A stretch of DNA of 64,000 nt. Origin: Eonycteris spelaea. Lineage: Eukaryota; Chordata; Mammalia; Chiroptera; Pteropodidae. Under the pieces are notes generated by a model, which saw nothing but the letters and a program-made list of their open reading frames with translations, made no database searches and was not told where the DNA came from. A program made the position numbers and the translations under genes. Position 1 is the first letter of the stretch; every line of letters begins with the position of its first letter. The stretch lies in contig PUFA01000541.1 in the NCBI GenBank assembly GCA_003508835.1, positions 124,001 through 188,000 of the forward strand, written 5' to 3'. Below, piece by piece: positions 1-12,883 of this stretch.

Positions 1-374
1 GCAGAAAAAAAGCCCCCTCCAAAATTTAAAAAAAAATACTATTTTAATATTTTTTTTCATCGATTTGGTTTAAACTGCCAATAGATTTGAGTGTTTGGAG
101 AGATCTCTATTTTTTTAAAAAACAGAAAAAAGATCTTCGTGAGTGTCACTGTGAGCATGCACACACGTGTGTGGTTATTATGTTGCATATCTTTCCAACT
201 TTTTAGGCATAAAATATTTTAATAAAATATCATTGAATGGGTTTTAGAAACAAATGTAAATAAGCTAAACTAATATATTTTGAATAGGGATAAGAAATTA
301 ATTTGTTTTGGGGTATGAAGAGGTCTGTGATCCTTCAATGTTGAGAGAAACATTATTCCAAAACAAACAAAATG
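1..374. other. unrecognised AT-rich sequence
   Basis: AT-rich with short A and T runs. I see no exon-like reading frame, RNA gene or recognisable repeat. Confidence 0.5.
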
Positions 375-385
375 ATAAAACCTTG

Positions 386-556
386 GTCTGTGGCCATGCC
401 ATCCTGAATAAGCCCAATCTCATCTGATCTTGGAAGCTAAGCAGGGGTCGAGCCTGGTTAGTACTTGGATGGGAGACCACCTAGGAAGACCAGGTGCTGT
501 AGGTATAAATAATAATAATATATAATAATAATAATATAATAATAAATAAAACCTTG
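386..556 (+). mobile_element. 5S rRNA-derived retroposon (SINE-like) with TAA-rich tail and target-site duplication
   Basis: Bases 386-504 follow vertebrate 5S rRNA over its whole length. The internal polymerase III control region is still recognisable: A-box-like 'gaagctaagcagg' near 433-445 and C-box-like 'tacttggatgggagacca' near 462-479. There are scattered C-to-T changes and one extra G near 445. The 5S body is followed by a TAA/ATA-rich tail (505-545). The 11-base direct repeat 'ataaaaccttg' occurs immediately before (375-385) and after (546-556) the insert, the mark of LINE-1-type retrotransposition. It is therefore a retroposed copy, not an array gene. 5S-derived SINEs are known from fruit bats (MEG-RS/MEG-RL type) and membership of that group is my inference. 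The alternative is a one-off processed 5S pseudogene. Confidence 0.85.
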
Positions 557-1179
557 TATTTATCCAGAAGTATTCAGTTAAATATTTTAAAGTAAAAATC
601 GAGTTATTTTTAAAATTAAAAATGACATTTCTATTACAAAAGCAGTGTTTATTTATGTAAACCTTGGATCAGACTTTACTTAGTATTTTAAGCCTATTTT
701 TTTGGAGGAAGTCATGCTTTTCAGTAGTATTGCAGATTTGAGAATTCCTTCCATTTTAATGGAGATAGGGTTTACGTATAACTGTCAGTATAACTGTCAG
801 TGTTTACTAAAACTTCAGGTTATTGTGACCGACTAACTAGAATGTTTACTAATCTAGGGTTGTAGGGTTGTGATTTGCAAATAAATATACAGGATTCCCA
901 GCTACAGTAGCTAAATTTTCACTATAAGTATGTCTCAAATATTGCCTTATATTTTAATATTCAATTCTATAGCTGAACTTTAATGCCATTATCTCCTTTT
1001 AGAGAATGAAAGTGATGATTAAAAATAATAAAAAAACTCAAACAAATTATTATTAGGGAATTAATAAACACACAACAAACACAACAAATTTCCAGACCTT
1101 AGCACATGTCTAATCTATTCTCCCATACCTACTAGTGTTTCCAGTTTCAAATAGTGAGAGGCAGATCCTTATTAAAGTA
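557..1179. other. unrecognised AT-rich sequence with a small tandem repeat
   Basis: No gene or known repeat seen. The unit 'ataactgtcagt' is tandemly repeated near 777-800. Confidence 0.5.
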
Positions 1180-1325
1180 GAGACATCCAGAACCCAGTGA
1201 GTTTTGTAGCCAGACAACTGCCACCATTCTCAACTTTTAATTTCTTGTCTGTAACAGTGGGTAACATTACATTAAATGATGTAAAAATTAAATGAGATAA
1301 TGTGTAAAATGTTTGGGCATGTGGT
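1180..1325 (+). repeat. degraded MIR SINE
   Basis: The order of MIR landmarks is kept: a 'tttcttgtctgtaacagtgg' stretch (MIR 'cctcatctgtaaaatggg') followed by an 'aaattaaatgagataatg' stretch (MIR 'gattaaatgagataat'). Strongly diverged. Confidence 0.5.
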
Positions 1326-1429
1326 TATCTGGCTGTTTCTTACAGTCAGATCAAAGAAGATTATATTTGACAAACTCTACTGGGTGCAAAATCTTGGAAC
1401 AAGTATATTTTAGACTTTGCACTTACATT

Positions 1430-1620
1430 TATTGTGAAAGTTTCAAATATACCTAAAGATAGAAGGAATAGTAACAATGAATCCCATTTACTTAATACCC
1501 AGCTTTAATAATTATGAGCATTTTGCCATTCTCATCTTTTTCTTTTTTTCCTGAGAATTCTAAAATATATCCCAGATAAATATACTTTATACCTAATACT
1601 TCAATTGCTTAGAAAGATAT
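1430..1620 (+). repeat. old LINE 3'-end-like fragment
   Basis: It carries phrases such as 'gaaggaatagtaacaatgaa', 'acccagctttaataatta' and 'gcattttgccattctca', which belong to an old interspersed repeat that I associate with ancient LINE-1 (L1M) 3' regions. The same family recurs in the same orientation at 5488-6060. The family assignment is uncertain. Confidence 0.4.
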
Positions 1621-4239
1621 TTTAATAGGATTGAATTCCCTTTTCCAATATTAGCTGAACATTAGAATTACTTCCCCCATTATTTGAACCTTCCTATTAA
1701 TTGGTGTATCTTATAAATTAAATTTCTAAATAAATCACTATTGCAATGCCTAAATTTATAGCACTTTAGGCTGGAAATGCAAATAAGCACAAAGAGACAA
1801 AACTCACCACCAAAGAATAAAAGCAGTTTAACAGAAACAGAACAAAACTTTCAGAAATGGGGAAATTTTCCTGCCATTGCAATTGTATTTTTGCACCAAT
1901 GGGGTTAAATTATGTATTTGGAATAACTGAAGGCTACTATTGAATATATTTTACACTGAAAACCTTCCGTTCTTAAAGTGAATTGAAACTACATAGTAAT
2001 AAATGAGGTAAGCTCACGAAAAGAATTATGTGAGATTATTCTTTTAATAACCTAATTTTTTCATCCTCCCTATTTGTGTAAATATTAAAGCTAAATGCAA
2101 CCACTGTCGATCACATATTTAAAGCAAAATTTCCATGATAGTAAAGTGAAAAGCCCAAATGAAGATTGGAATATACATAAGTATAAGCCTTCTATCAAAT
2201 GTGTACAGACAATTGAAAAAAAATTAACCAATATCAACTGAAAATTTTATAAACTCCATTGAGAATAGAGTGGAAAATGAGAAGAGTCGCAGTATTGAAA
2301 GACCTGAAAATACATTCTCAAGTTCTACCATTAACCAGCTAGATGGCATAAACATGGATGATGTGAGATGAATGTTCTCCACTGTAAAGGCATTATATGC
2401 AACACACAGTTTTTACTGTTATTTATGTATCTTTTTCCTATGAGTAATAATCTCATGGCTTTATTGAAATAGCAAAGCTGCCGGGTGAATTGGAGGTCGC
2501 TGTGGTAACTGTTTCCCACCCAACATGGAATACACAGATGTAAATATGCATACGAGTTGAAGGTATCAATGTCTGAGGGCAGCATAAAAACCCACTGTCA
2601 ATTTCAGCATCTATTTTCAGGTTTTGTGCTATTTTACTCAAATAGTCTTGCAGTCAGATCTTCTCTTTCTTCCCTTCTTTCATCTAACCCTTGTAGGGTT
2701 GTGCACCCTTTGACCTCCAGAAGTGATAATGGAGAAGGACAGAGGGAGAAAGATGATGAATTTTGTGAATAGAACTAATTGGAAAAAAAAAAGTTAGCTA
2801 CATTTTATCCTTTCTTTTAAATATTCTTTGAACAGAGTAGAGATTTTTCTTTTTAAAATCAATGAATGCTTTGTACTTTGGGAATTTATTAGCCTCTAAT
2901 TCAATAGGTTTGCATCACTAATGTAAACCAAACATTCCAGTCTGTTTAAAGTATTTCTGACTGAGCAGAACTTGCTGGGATGTATGTTCCATACATGCAG
3001 GTATTTTTTAACTGGAAACTGGAAACCAGTCCAAATAGAAATGATGTCTTCACTAATATTTTCTAGTTTCAAGTTCATATCTTGCACATATTAACTACAA
3101 CCAGTGTTTTATTTAAAATGCAAATGTCTAAATTTACACCAGTGAATTTTAGGAATGAAACCTTATGGGACCTCTCCTACTTGCCTCTCCTTCTGTTTTA
3201 AAATTCTCTTCTAAAGTTTTTTTTCCCCTCCACTACACGCTTGGATTTTACAAAGTAATTCATGAATATAGCTAAAAAGAGAAGTCTTTAACAGCTACTC
3301 TGCATTTTTGTTTCAGCACAATATCATTCTGACAGTAACAATTTTGATAAGGTGTACTTTTTGCCAGGTGGAACAAAGAGCAATAAATTAGTTTTGAATT
3401 TTGTGATCTTTGTATTATAAAGAGTCTACAACAGAAACTGTATTCAAATCAATTGTCAAAGTGAAGAAGAATTAATAACTGTTGTACTATATAACCTTTT
3501 ATATAACTGCAGCCTGAGGAAGGGCATACTTTAATATTACTTCCATATTCATTATTATAATTCTTATAAAATTCTTTCAATTATAAGAAAAAGTAACCAA
3601 AAGGAGCAAACAAAAAAAACACTACTTATTTTATAAATTTGTTTTATAGAGTTTATTTATAAATTACCATTATATTTTACTTGATATATTTGGTAGATAA
3701 AGTTAAAAACAGACTCAAAGGAGAGAACTATCAAGAATTATTTTGGATTATGAAGTCAAGAACAGATTAAGCAGCAGAGATGTTGCTTTTCAGGAACATC
3801 ACATTAGATTGTGCTGCTTTTTTGTTGGTTTATCACTGATGGGGTGGCTGTCTTTTGTCTGAAAATCTTGAAAACCTACATTGATGTTAATTTTCATGGT
3901 TCGCAGTGTCATATGTCATGACCTCAGAACCACATTGCTATTTTCCAAAAAAAGAAAGAATCCAAGTCATAAAAAGGTTTAGTGACTGCCCCAAAATTCT
4001 TTCTATAGTTAGTAGTTGAATGAAGAAGAAGCCCAGACTTTCAGACTCCTGTGTTAAAACATCATACATGATTTTTTCCCCCTTGGTTATTATGCCTCCT
4101 TGTTGCTAAAACTTTACAGAATAAAAGCAAGAGAGATCTTTTAATGCCAAAGGCCACTATTAGGATTCAGTATAAAAAGGTAAACACTCTTTATTTCAAA
4201 CTGTGGTTGCAAAACATTATAAATATCTTAACCATGTGG
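1621..4239. other. unrecognised AT-rich sequence
   Basis: No gene, RNA or repeat that I can name. The longest open frames (for example a 71-codon frame at 2557-2772) have no recognisable domain and are of chance length. Confidence 0.45.
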
Positions 4240-4400
4240 AAAATCAGAGAGCTCCCTAAGATACTTAAGCCTAAAGAAATACAGTGACAGGATGATAGCT
4301 CACAATGGACTTTAGGACCAATTTCAAGGAGAGGATAGAGAATTAGAATTAAGACTAAAACTCCAGATCCTAACCGGTTATGTGCTTATCAATTTCCTCC
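4240..4400 (-). repeat. possible MIR-like relic
   Basis: The stretch 4275-4380 ('agtgacaggatgatagctca' then a 'actaaaactccagatcct' phrase) follows the order of a MIR core on the minus strand but is very diverged. Confidence 0.3.
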
Positions 4401-5208
4401 TCTTGCTGGCTCGGTTTTTTGCTTTAATAGAGGAAATTAGACATAGTTAGTGACTCTCTTTTGAGGTGGGTCATTAGTAGCCCACAAAATTCAATATCTG
4501 TTGAAAGCTCAAGACACCCTCACCAGAAAAAATGGCAAATAGTCATAGAGGTACACCCCCCACACATACATTCTTACACATCATTATACTAAATTTTGAA
4601 GATTTGTGCCCCCTTAAACTCATATATAGAGTCCAGTTTAAGCACCTTGTAGTAAATATTCTCTTTGGCACTAACAAATTTGATTCTGTTTTTTCTAATT
4701 CAATTAAATATGACTTTATGTATCCATACTGCAGACTAATAAAGATAACTACCAGTCCAAAAATGTAAAACCTTGACACAGTTTAGCTGCCCTATTTGAT
4801 AGTCTCACATTTTTATGTCCAGACCAGGGCTTCAAGCTTTTCAAAACCTATAAACATGCTCAAAAACCTGAAAAATATGTAGGCTTTTAAAATATGCAAA
4901 GAAAATTCAATGTCAAAATTAAATATGTTTAAAATTTCTATATAACTCATCAACTAGCTGTTATTTAATTCTGAATATATTATATAAAATAATAAAATTT
5001 AAAAATTATTCCTACTAAAACACAAAAATTATAAATTAATAAATTCTTTAGACTTTAATTAAACATATTTTTAATAACAATTACACATATATAATATTTT
5101 ATATGATGTAGTGTAAGGCTCTTAAATCAGAGTACTAGACCGAAAAGGTATTAGAACATTATGGCCAGCTTTTTTGGAAAGAAGTAGTTTTGTATCACGT
5201 ATAGCATA

Positions 5209-5300
5209 ATCTAACCTGAGAACTAGTTTTTTTGGTAAGATTCATTATACCAGTATCTAACCTGAAAATAGTTTTTTTTGTTTTGTTTTGTTTGTTTTTG
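5209..5300. repeat. 46-bp tandem duplication
   Basis: 'atctaacctga' followed by a 'tagttttttt' run occurs at 5209 and again at 5255, giving a 46-bp period. A T/G-rich simple repeat follows directly (5270-5303). Confidence 0.65.
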
Positions 5301-5487
5301 TTTTATACGAGGAAGTAGAAGCATTTGCAGAAGCAGGAAAACAGTGAATTTAGGCTCTAATCCTAAAACTGAAATGGAAGGGGAAAGGAGATTTAATAAA
5401 TGAGAGGAGAGAAAATAGGAAACTAAGACGGTTTCAGAATTTCAATATTGGCTGAAGTCTGTTTTTTAAGGCTTCAGGAGTGTTTTT

Positions 5488-6060
5488 TTTTAAACTTTTT
5501 ATTAAAAACCTTTTAAACATACAAAAGCTGAAAATTTTAATAATGAACTCCTAACTAATACTCGTTCTAAGATTCAATGACCTTAATTTTTGCACTTTTA
5601 TTTCATTTTTTTTACGAATTATTTACAGATTTTTTAGACATCATGATATTTTGCCCATGCTTTTACCCATATGATCTCTGGAAAATTAAGGGCATTTTCT
5701 TATATAATAAAAACTATCATTATTGCACTTACTAATGGAAAATAATTCCTGATGTAATTTAATTTCTAGTCTATGTTCAAATCCCCCTATTGTTCATAAA
5801 TGTTTTACTTAAATCATTGTTTTTTAAACATCATGCATATTTTTTAAAATCTAACAGAGCTCTCTTTTTTTTTCTTTACAAACTTGAGCTGAATTTACTT
5901 ATTTTTGTGATACTTAATTCATTTCTCACATCCCTGTATTTCCTGTAAAATGAAAGTTAGATCTAAAGGCTAGATAAAATTTTTGACAAGTGGTTGCATA
6001 GGTGGTGCTTCATGTTTCATATTTCATTTTATCAAAAGCTCTACTATTAGTAATGATGAA
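5488..6060 (+). repeat. old LINE 3'-end-like repeat (same family as 1430-1620)
   Basis: Ordered phrases: 'aaacatacaaaagctgaaaa', 'agacatcatgatattttgcc', 'tctatgttcaaatcccccta', 'catccctgtatttcctgtaa', 'gttagatctaaaggctagat', 'cataggtggtgcttcatg'. These follow one old interspersed family from end to end, which I associate with ancient LINE-1 3' ends. The subfamily is not named because I cannot search. Confidence 0.5.
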
Positions 6061-8899
6061 TGATTGATTTGCAACTAGTATCAAATTGCATGATACTTTT
6101 GGCCATGCAATTTTGAAGGAAGAAAGGGGGTTAACGTAAGAAGTGTATGAGAAGAACTTCAGAATGTGATTTATTCAACTTGTTAATTCTTTTTCTGAGA
6201 ATTTTTAATTTTCGGTGCTTAAGGCTGCCTTTTTCCATCCCTATACTCTTGCTTCTTTATGAAATATTGGCAAGTTGATGCTGATTTTATTATTTAGAAA
6301 TAAACAATTAGGAAATTTTAAATATTGTTTTTAATTATTATAATACATTATAAAAATTTCTTAAAATCCATTTTTTCAGGCAATGATTTAATAAAAACAC
6401 TGGTTTTCAAGACCATGATATAGGACAGAACATATTTGGAAACATTTTAAAACAAGATTTTGGGTGTTTTACCTCTTTCATTCCATAGTATATTGTTGAA
6501 TTCTCTGAATGCTTATATGTTTTTCCCAGCTCAATTTTAGCAAAGCACTTTATGTAATTACAATAATGTCCTTTTCTCTTTTTATATTTATGTATAATTT
6601 GTGTTGATTTCACTGAGCTAAGAAGAATTGCTAAAACTTGCAGAATGCTAGTGTAAGTCTTGTCCTCAGTGTGAACTGAGATGACCTACCGATTGAATTA
6701 ACACAACCGGTTGCTATCTTTGATGGAAAATAATTTATTTTTATAAGAAATGTTTTTAAAATATTACAAAAATCTTTTAAGGAATTCTTTTTAATTTACT
6801 GATTTTTAATAAACTCACCTGCTTGACTGAAGAATTAAGTGCAGAAACAAAAGGATATGACATTGCCTTAGGGAGTGAGGTCAGGTGAAGGTTACTCAAA
6901 GGAAGTGATAGTGAAATGACATTCATAGCTTTAGGTAAATTTTTAATCATTACATACACAAACATACACTTGAGCCTGTGAATGTGGGTATGTGTGCTCA
7001 TACACATGATAGTGAAACTTAAACTCCATGGATACAATTTTATAAGATTAGATGACTTTTTAATTTATTCTTATGATTTGACTTTCTGCATGTATCTCTG
7101 ATTCAAACCAGATTTTTTTTTTAATTTGAAAAATAGAGTAAATTAAAGTAGCATAGAGGTACTTAAATTACTTTTTGGCTTGGAATGAAATAAATTTTAG
7201 GAGAACATTGAAACACAATTACACATTTCAAATTTGTAAGGGACGTTAAAGAGAAAATGTGAGGAACTATTAGGATCAAATATTTTGGTCCAGAGAAAAA
7301 ATCTAGAAATAGACAGTGACCGTTTTCTAAAAACTTAACAGGAAATTGAGTATATGAGCAGAAATGCGCTCTAGTATGAGGAAGCTTATTGTACATAAAA
7401 ATGTTTTATTTTCAAATAGGACAATTTCTGGTTAACAAATCCTTCAACCAGAGTGTTATATATGCTCTCAAATAATACTGTAGTGGTTAAAATGTCTGAT
7501 TAAATTTGTATTTACTCCTTTTGCTGTTTTTTTACTCTGCTTTTCTAGATAAAAACATATAAAATTTAAAAATTAAAAAAAAAGACAAATATTTTAATAT
7601 CGGTGAGTTTCCTTCTTCAAAGAAAAAAATACATTAACTGTATTTAGTTTTTGCAATAGTCGCTTTGGTACTATTTTGACTTAAATGGATAGGATCAACT
7701 TTTAATGACTTTTTTACTGCCTGGCAAAACTGCCTCAAAGTAAGACAGCATATTTTTTTTTCCTTTCATTTCATTATATATGATTAATATTTTTAGAGAT
7801 TTTGTTGTTGTGGGACAAGGATTTCTTTTTCTTTTTTTTTTCTTTTTTTTCCCTGTCTACCAAGTATATTACCTCAATAGAAGAAGAGGCTAATGTTTCA
7901 CTTTACTGATAATTATCAACATGGAAATCTAATAAAACAAAACAAATTTTCCACTGTCTTAAAATGTTATATTACTGCAGGCATCATATTAATTTTCTAA
8001 TGAGATCTTCTGAAGATTTATTTTTGTATTGACATGGATAACTACAATGTTATATATCTGAACATACATGGGGGACCTTTGCAAACAATCAGAATGGATA
8101 ACAAGAAACTTGTACTGAGTAAGAAGCCTTTCATGTGAAGCAAAACTGATGAACTTTACACTTTGTTGAGTCTGCAAAATTATGGAAATGAAAACAAGTT
8201 GTGTTACTGCTATAACTTTGCTGAATTTCTTTCTCTGCAAAAATCTGTTTTTCTTTTCTGAATTTTCCCCCTTGTGGCATAAAGTGAAACTATTGAGATG
8301 TATAGAATAGTAATGACTAGTATATTTTAACATTTCTGGAATCTGCATTTGTCCACATAAGATATTTGGATATGTCACCAGGAAGATGCTGTTATGACAA
8401 AATGGGATTAAAAAAAAAATTAGAGCACAGAAAGAACTGGGTATTTATTTGTTAAACACTCTGTCACTTTGGTAACAAAAAAATGTCAAATCATTAACCT
8501 TGAAAAAAACTGTCCAGCTGTTAGGCCAGCTTCCAAGACATCTCTGTAACTCATTTTTCTTTTATTTTGAGGTGGGAAGGTAAATACTCTATTGCTCTTA
8601 GACAAAGAGAAAAGTTATTACTTAGAGTATCTGGACAGTTATGACTACAGCATTCACAGAAGAGGAAGCTAATAAAGAGAGAGATTAAAAATTTGAGAGT
8701 ACCTTCTGTTTTTTTTTTTATGGTAATTGCTTATAATTTTAGGCTGACTCTAAGGAATTATGAGTGATTCAAAGTGGAACTAAAAACCAGGCAGGTACGT
8801 CTCTTTTTAAGGCCAATAATTTAATGTTGTCTGAAGAGTGGCTTCATTATTTATAGATTTTTTAATCATGTAACTCCTAATTGCAGATAAATATTGTAC
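6061..8899. other. unrecognised AT-rich sequence
   Basis: No named repeat or gene. The longest frame is 129 codons on the minus strand (7989-8378). It has no recognisable domain and no sign of coding composition, and I treat it as chance. Confidence 0.45.
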
Positions 8900-9020
8900 C
8901 TAAAGAAAATGGATACATCACATAATCTCTGAGTTTGTTTCCTTACCTATAAAAAATAGAGCAATAATATCTACTTCATAGGGTTATTGTGAGTATTAGA
9001 ATGGGAAGAAATAATTTAAC
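8900..9020 (+). repeat. MIR SINE fragment
   Basis: 'gtttccttacctataaaaaa' then 'tctacttcatagggttattg' correspond to the conserved MIR centre ('cctcatctgtaaaatg', 'acctcatagggttgttgtgagg'). Confidence 0.65.
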
Positions 9021-9339
9021 CCTTATCTGATTGGGAATCTTTATATATGTATACAATAAAGTGGTAAGTTGAATAATGGTCTAGAGAATCTGAGTAGAAA
9101 ACTCACTTTAGTGTTAGTCATTTTAATGATTTTAAAGGAAATGCATGTTGTGATTTGAACTAACTTCACATTCACCTTTATCTTTATGTTAATACTATAA
9201 AAATATTTTTTTACTTCCATATAAAATGTTTCATGGCTGTAAAACACTTTAAAAAATTCCTGTTAGTACTTAAAAATGTGAAATTCTCCTTTTTCTTGTA
9301 CAATTTAATAGGGTTCATCATAGCCTGAAAACAGTATAG

Positions 9340-9435
9340 CAAATGTTTTCTTCTCTGTAAAGTGAAGGTAATACCCACCCTTTCATTGAACTGTTATGAA
9401 AATCAAATACCTTAATAAATGTGAATATACTTTAC
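9340..9435 (+). repeat. MIR-like fragment
   Basis: 'ctctgtaaagtgaaggtaat' followed by 'gaactgttatgaaaatcaaa' and 'cttaataaatgtgaat' keeps the order of the MIR 3' half. Confidence 0.5.
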
Positions 9436-10802
9436 AGTCAAAAAATATGTTATGCAGATGTTAATTGTTTTTACTGTCTATTCGTGCTGGCTTTTGTATA
9501 TGGAGAGTTTATTGGGAAAGTTTATCCTTTGCAAGAATTTTTCTGGTCATGGGCCTGGGTTTGCACTGAGCCAGTCACATTCACTTGTCAGAAAATTAGG
9601 TGTTTCCCTTTGGTTCACTAAGGTAATGATTGCAATTTGTGTTATTGAAAAGAAGTGATGCTAAATTTTCATCATGGAGATAAAACTTGTCATAGTTTCA
9701 TTAATATCGTGATTCAGCCAAAAGAACTAACTAGCCACAGGCAAAACGACAGGATGACTAACTTCCCATTATATATTGCCCCATACTCTCTGTCTTTTCA
9801 CATTTACATTCTTATTGCATTAGCAAATAGGTATGTATTTATTCCCCTAAAGATTTTCAGATTTTAAGGAAACTGAGTGAAGTTTTATTTTACATAAAAT
9901 GTTTGCAAACATGTTTGAAACCTAACAAAAGTTATAGTTTTAAAGACTTGGCAGTGTTTTAACATATTCACCTCCCAAGTTTTACCCAGCTGGAAAGAGG
10001 AAGCACTGATGAATTTTCATGCCTTCTGAAGTGCTAATGACAATTTGTTGGTGTGGAGATTTTCTTGGGAACTTTCCAAAAGAAACTCTTCTCCTTGAGC
10101 TGGTGAAATTTGAAGAACAACTTCAAACAGCAAGGCTGTTGTCAAAAGAAACAGAATGGGAGATATCTGAGGTCATTTCTTAGAGTATCTAAAATTATTT
10201 ACAATAAAATACTTACCTAACTTGGGGTTAATTTCTTTTAAGAATTTCTGAACTGGAAAAAGAGCTCACCAGCCTCCTGCTTCAAATTTCTATTTGTAGA
10301 ACTGATCCAGTGGAAGGATGGGTATTATCTGAAATGTAGATCTGGAAATAGAACATTAACAATAATGGTATTTTTTTTTTACGGTACTCGTTTAAAAATA
10401 CTAGTATAGCAAGATTATATAGACAGAAGATGCCTTCTCTTAAAACCCATCTGTCTTCAATGGGGTCATCATAAGGTCAGATATGGTGCCACCTTGGGCC
10501 ATCTAGCAAAAACTAAAGCCTTTTCTCTAACCTCTTAGGCCTTCTTTTATTTTCTTGAAGATTGGTTTCTTCTTGGCAACAGTCCAAAGTGCTAATTCCA
10601 TGGGTTGAAAACCTTTAAAATGGAAAATGAAAATCCCTCTTGACTCCCAGTGACTGATTAATTTACCACTAAAGGTAGGTGAGGGACAAGAAAAGCTTCC
10701 ATTTTTTCCCCAAAGAGTAAAGGAACAGTGGAACACCTAGGTTGCAGAACTGATTGTAATTAAAATATGTTTTAAGGAACTTGAGAAAGTGCATTAGAGA
10801 GA
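9436..10802. other. unrecognised sequence
   Basis: Somewhat less AT-rich than the neighbours around 10020-10180 and 10430-10740. I can assign neither repeat nor exon. Regulatory conservation cannot be judged from one sequence. Confidence 0.4.
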
Positions 10803-10831
10803 ACAATATATGCCAAATAGGCATATATTGT
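10803..10831. repeat. perfect 12-bp inverted repeat (hairpin)
   Basis: Arms 10803-10814 ('acaatatatgcc') and 10820-10831 ('ggcatatattgt') are exact reverse complements around a 5-base loop (aaata). It lies just upstream of a local tandem duplication. Confidence 0.85.
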
Positions 10832-10852
10832 GTCTTCAAGTTTACAATTGAT

Positions 10853-11023
10853 TTTTGTAATATAACAAAATAGAATTTATTATTATTTTATTATTTTGTA
10901 ATACATTTTGTAATGTATTATACTATACTTTATTATTTTTCTAATTTATTATTTTTGTAATACATTTTGTAATGTTATTTTTGTAATATAACATAATAGA
11001 ATTTATTATTATGCTATACTTTG
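10853..11023. repeat. local tandem duplication, AT-rich, about 126-bp period
   Basis: 'tttttgtaatataaca' plus 'atagaatttattattat' occurs at 10853-10887 and 10979-11014. Inside, 'tttgtaatacattttgtaat' occurs near 10895 and 10951. The layout suggests stepwise duplication with internal loss. Confidence 0.7.
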
Positions 11024-11449
11024 ACTCATTTTACAAACATTTATTTATTCATTCATTCATCTGTCTATCTATTTGTTTGTTTATTTTTGCTTTCTGAACT
11101 GCTATAGATATATGTTGTGGCTAGGAAGAAGTTATTCCTCATGCACTAATAGTACATGATAGCTCATTAATGCAAACCAAAGTTTTGGCAAATATGTGTG
11201 TCTAGCAGTTTTTGTTAGCACCATTCATTATTAAAAACTTTTCTTTGGAATATTGGTTGAAATGAATAACATCAGCACTAGTGAAGGATGTAGCCTAGTC
11301 AAAATGCTTGATCTACAGACAATTTTGTATGACTATGATAGAGTGGAAGAAGAGTGATCAATTTTGAACATTTTTAATAGTTATGGTTGGCTATCAATAA
11401 TGCCTCAGTACGTGATACTACAAGAAGTAAACGGTGAGATGCTATAAGA

Positions 11450-11600
11450 AATGAAAGGGCCCTTAAAGACCATATAGTTTAAACTCGCTTATTTTATGGA
11501 TAGAAAACCGAAACCCAATATAAGTAGACATCTCCTTAAAGACACAGAGGTAATTAATATGTAGTTTTCCCAGACCTATATTCCTTCTATTACACTATGC
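11450..11600 (-). repeat. MIR-like relic
   Basis: 'cttattttatggatagaaaa', 'gacacagaggtaattaat' and 'cagacctatattccttctat' fit the minus-strand MIR order (fraction of genome too diverged to subtype). A related phrase 'agagttggaaaagacctaac' at 11783-11802 may be another relic of the same type. Confidence 0.45.
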
Positions 11601-12254
11601 AAATATGTATAAGTCAACCCCCTGTGTCGTCTTCAGCCACTTGCCACCTCACCACTTATTGGTTAGTTGAGATGTTTGCTTTGTGGATAAACAATAGAAA
11701 ATTTTAAAACATTTGTAATTTAAAATAATAATTTATTCGCCTCATGTGGATACAGTTTTTGTACTATAGCATCAGAGAATTTTAGAGTTGGAAAAGACCT
11801 AACCTGACCAGTATAAGGAGAATCTACTTTTCATCATTCTTAATGAGAAATCACTCAGATTCTGCTTGGATTTCCTCAAAATGAGGAGATTTTTTTTTAA
11901 ATAAGCAGCATAATTTATCTGATAACATTGTTAAACATGTTTGAGAATATAAAACTGATATTTCCTCTTTGTAATTTGCATCTATAGTACTTATATTTCT
12001 CCCATATCGGACCATACAGAAAAAAAAAGCTTATTTTATATGATGGCATTTCAATGCTTAATAAAATTATGCCCTTCCTGCTTTCCAGTCTCTCTCAACT
12101 CCTTATATGAGAGCATTTTCATATAATTTAAAATCCCATGGATTATTGTTGAATGGTCCAGTGAGTCAACATTCTTCTTAAAAAGTGGATAAGAAATGAA
12201 CATATTAGATTTATTCTGAGCAGTTCAGATGCAGGAGGATAACTTTTGTTCAGA

Positions 12255-12266
12255 AATATATATATA

Positions 12267-12309
<43 letters not shown>

Positions 12310-12335
12310 GAATATATATATATATATATTTTTTA
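12255..12335. repeat. (TA)n microsatellite
   Basis: Nearly pure TA/AT dinucleotides in two blocks separated by 'tattcag'. The apparent open frame on the minus strand here is a by-product of the repeat. Confidence 0.95.
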
Positions 12336-12389
12336 CCATGAGCTATCATTTTTTCAATTATTTAATATGTGTCAGAAACTCCTATTCAC

Positions 12390-12590
12390 TTTACATTAAC
12401 TATCAAATTTAATCTTCACCACAGCCCTGTAAGGTAGATACTTTTATTATTCCCATTTCATAGATGAAGACACTGAGAACCAGAAATGTTGAATAAAAAG
12501 CCCAAGGATTCAATGCTAATAGATGGCAGATTTGAACTCGAGCTTACTTAACTCCAAGCAGGGTGCTGCCTCCTATACCACCAGATTGAC
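12390..12590 (-). repeat. MIR SINE
   Basis: Near full-length on the minus strand: 'ttaatcttcaccacagccct', 'gtaaggtagatacttttatt', 'atttcatagatgaagacact', 'gatggcagatttgaactcg' and a final 'ctcctataccacc' match MIR landmarks in order. Confidence 0.85.
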
Positions 12591-12883
12591 TTATTTGTCT
12601 TCCTTTCTATTGTTGTTGCATTTTAATCTTGTACATAATTCTGAAAACTTTATTTTATACATATAGTTAAATTTAGTCTGTATTCGCACAACCAACTTTA
12701 AATCAATTCTTGGTAGGGAACTTACATTTTTTTCTTGTCCATTTTCTAACCTATTAGTTATGGTCAACTTTCTAAATCTTTATTTTTATTTTATTTATTT
12801 TTTATTATACTGATTAGGACACACAGGGCAATGATTAGTAGAACTGATGATAGAAAGCATCTGTAACTTGCCCTGGCTCAATG

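Noticed and set aside
386..504. Functional 5S rRNA gene
   Set aside because: Target duplication, A/T-rich tail, absence of a T-run terminator directly after it and several substitutions point to a retroposed copy.
7989..8378. 129-codon minus-strand open frame
   Set aside because: It is the longest frame outside LINE-1 and piggyBac sequence, but it has no recognisable domain, no exon-like context and ordinary AT-rich composition. A frame of this length is expected by chance on two strands of 64 kb.
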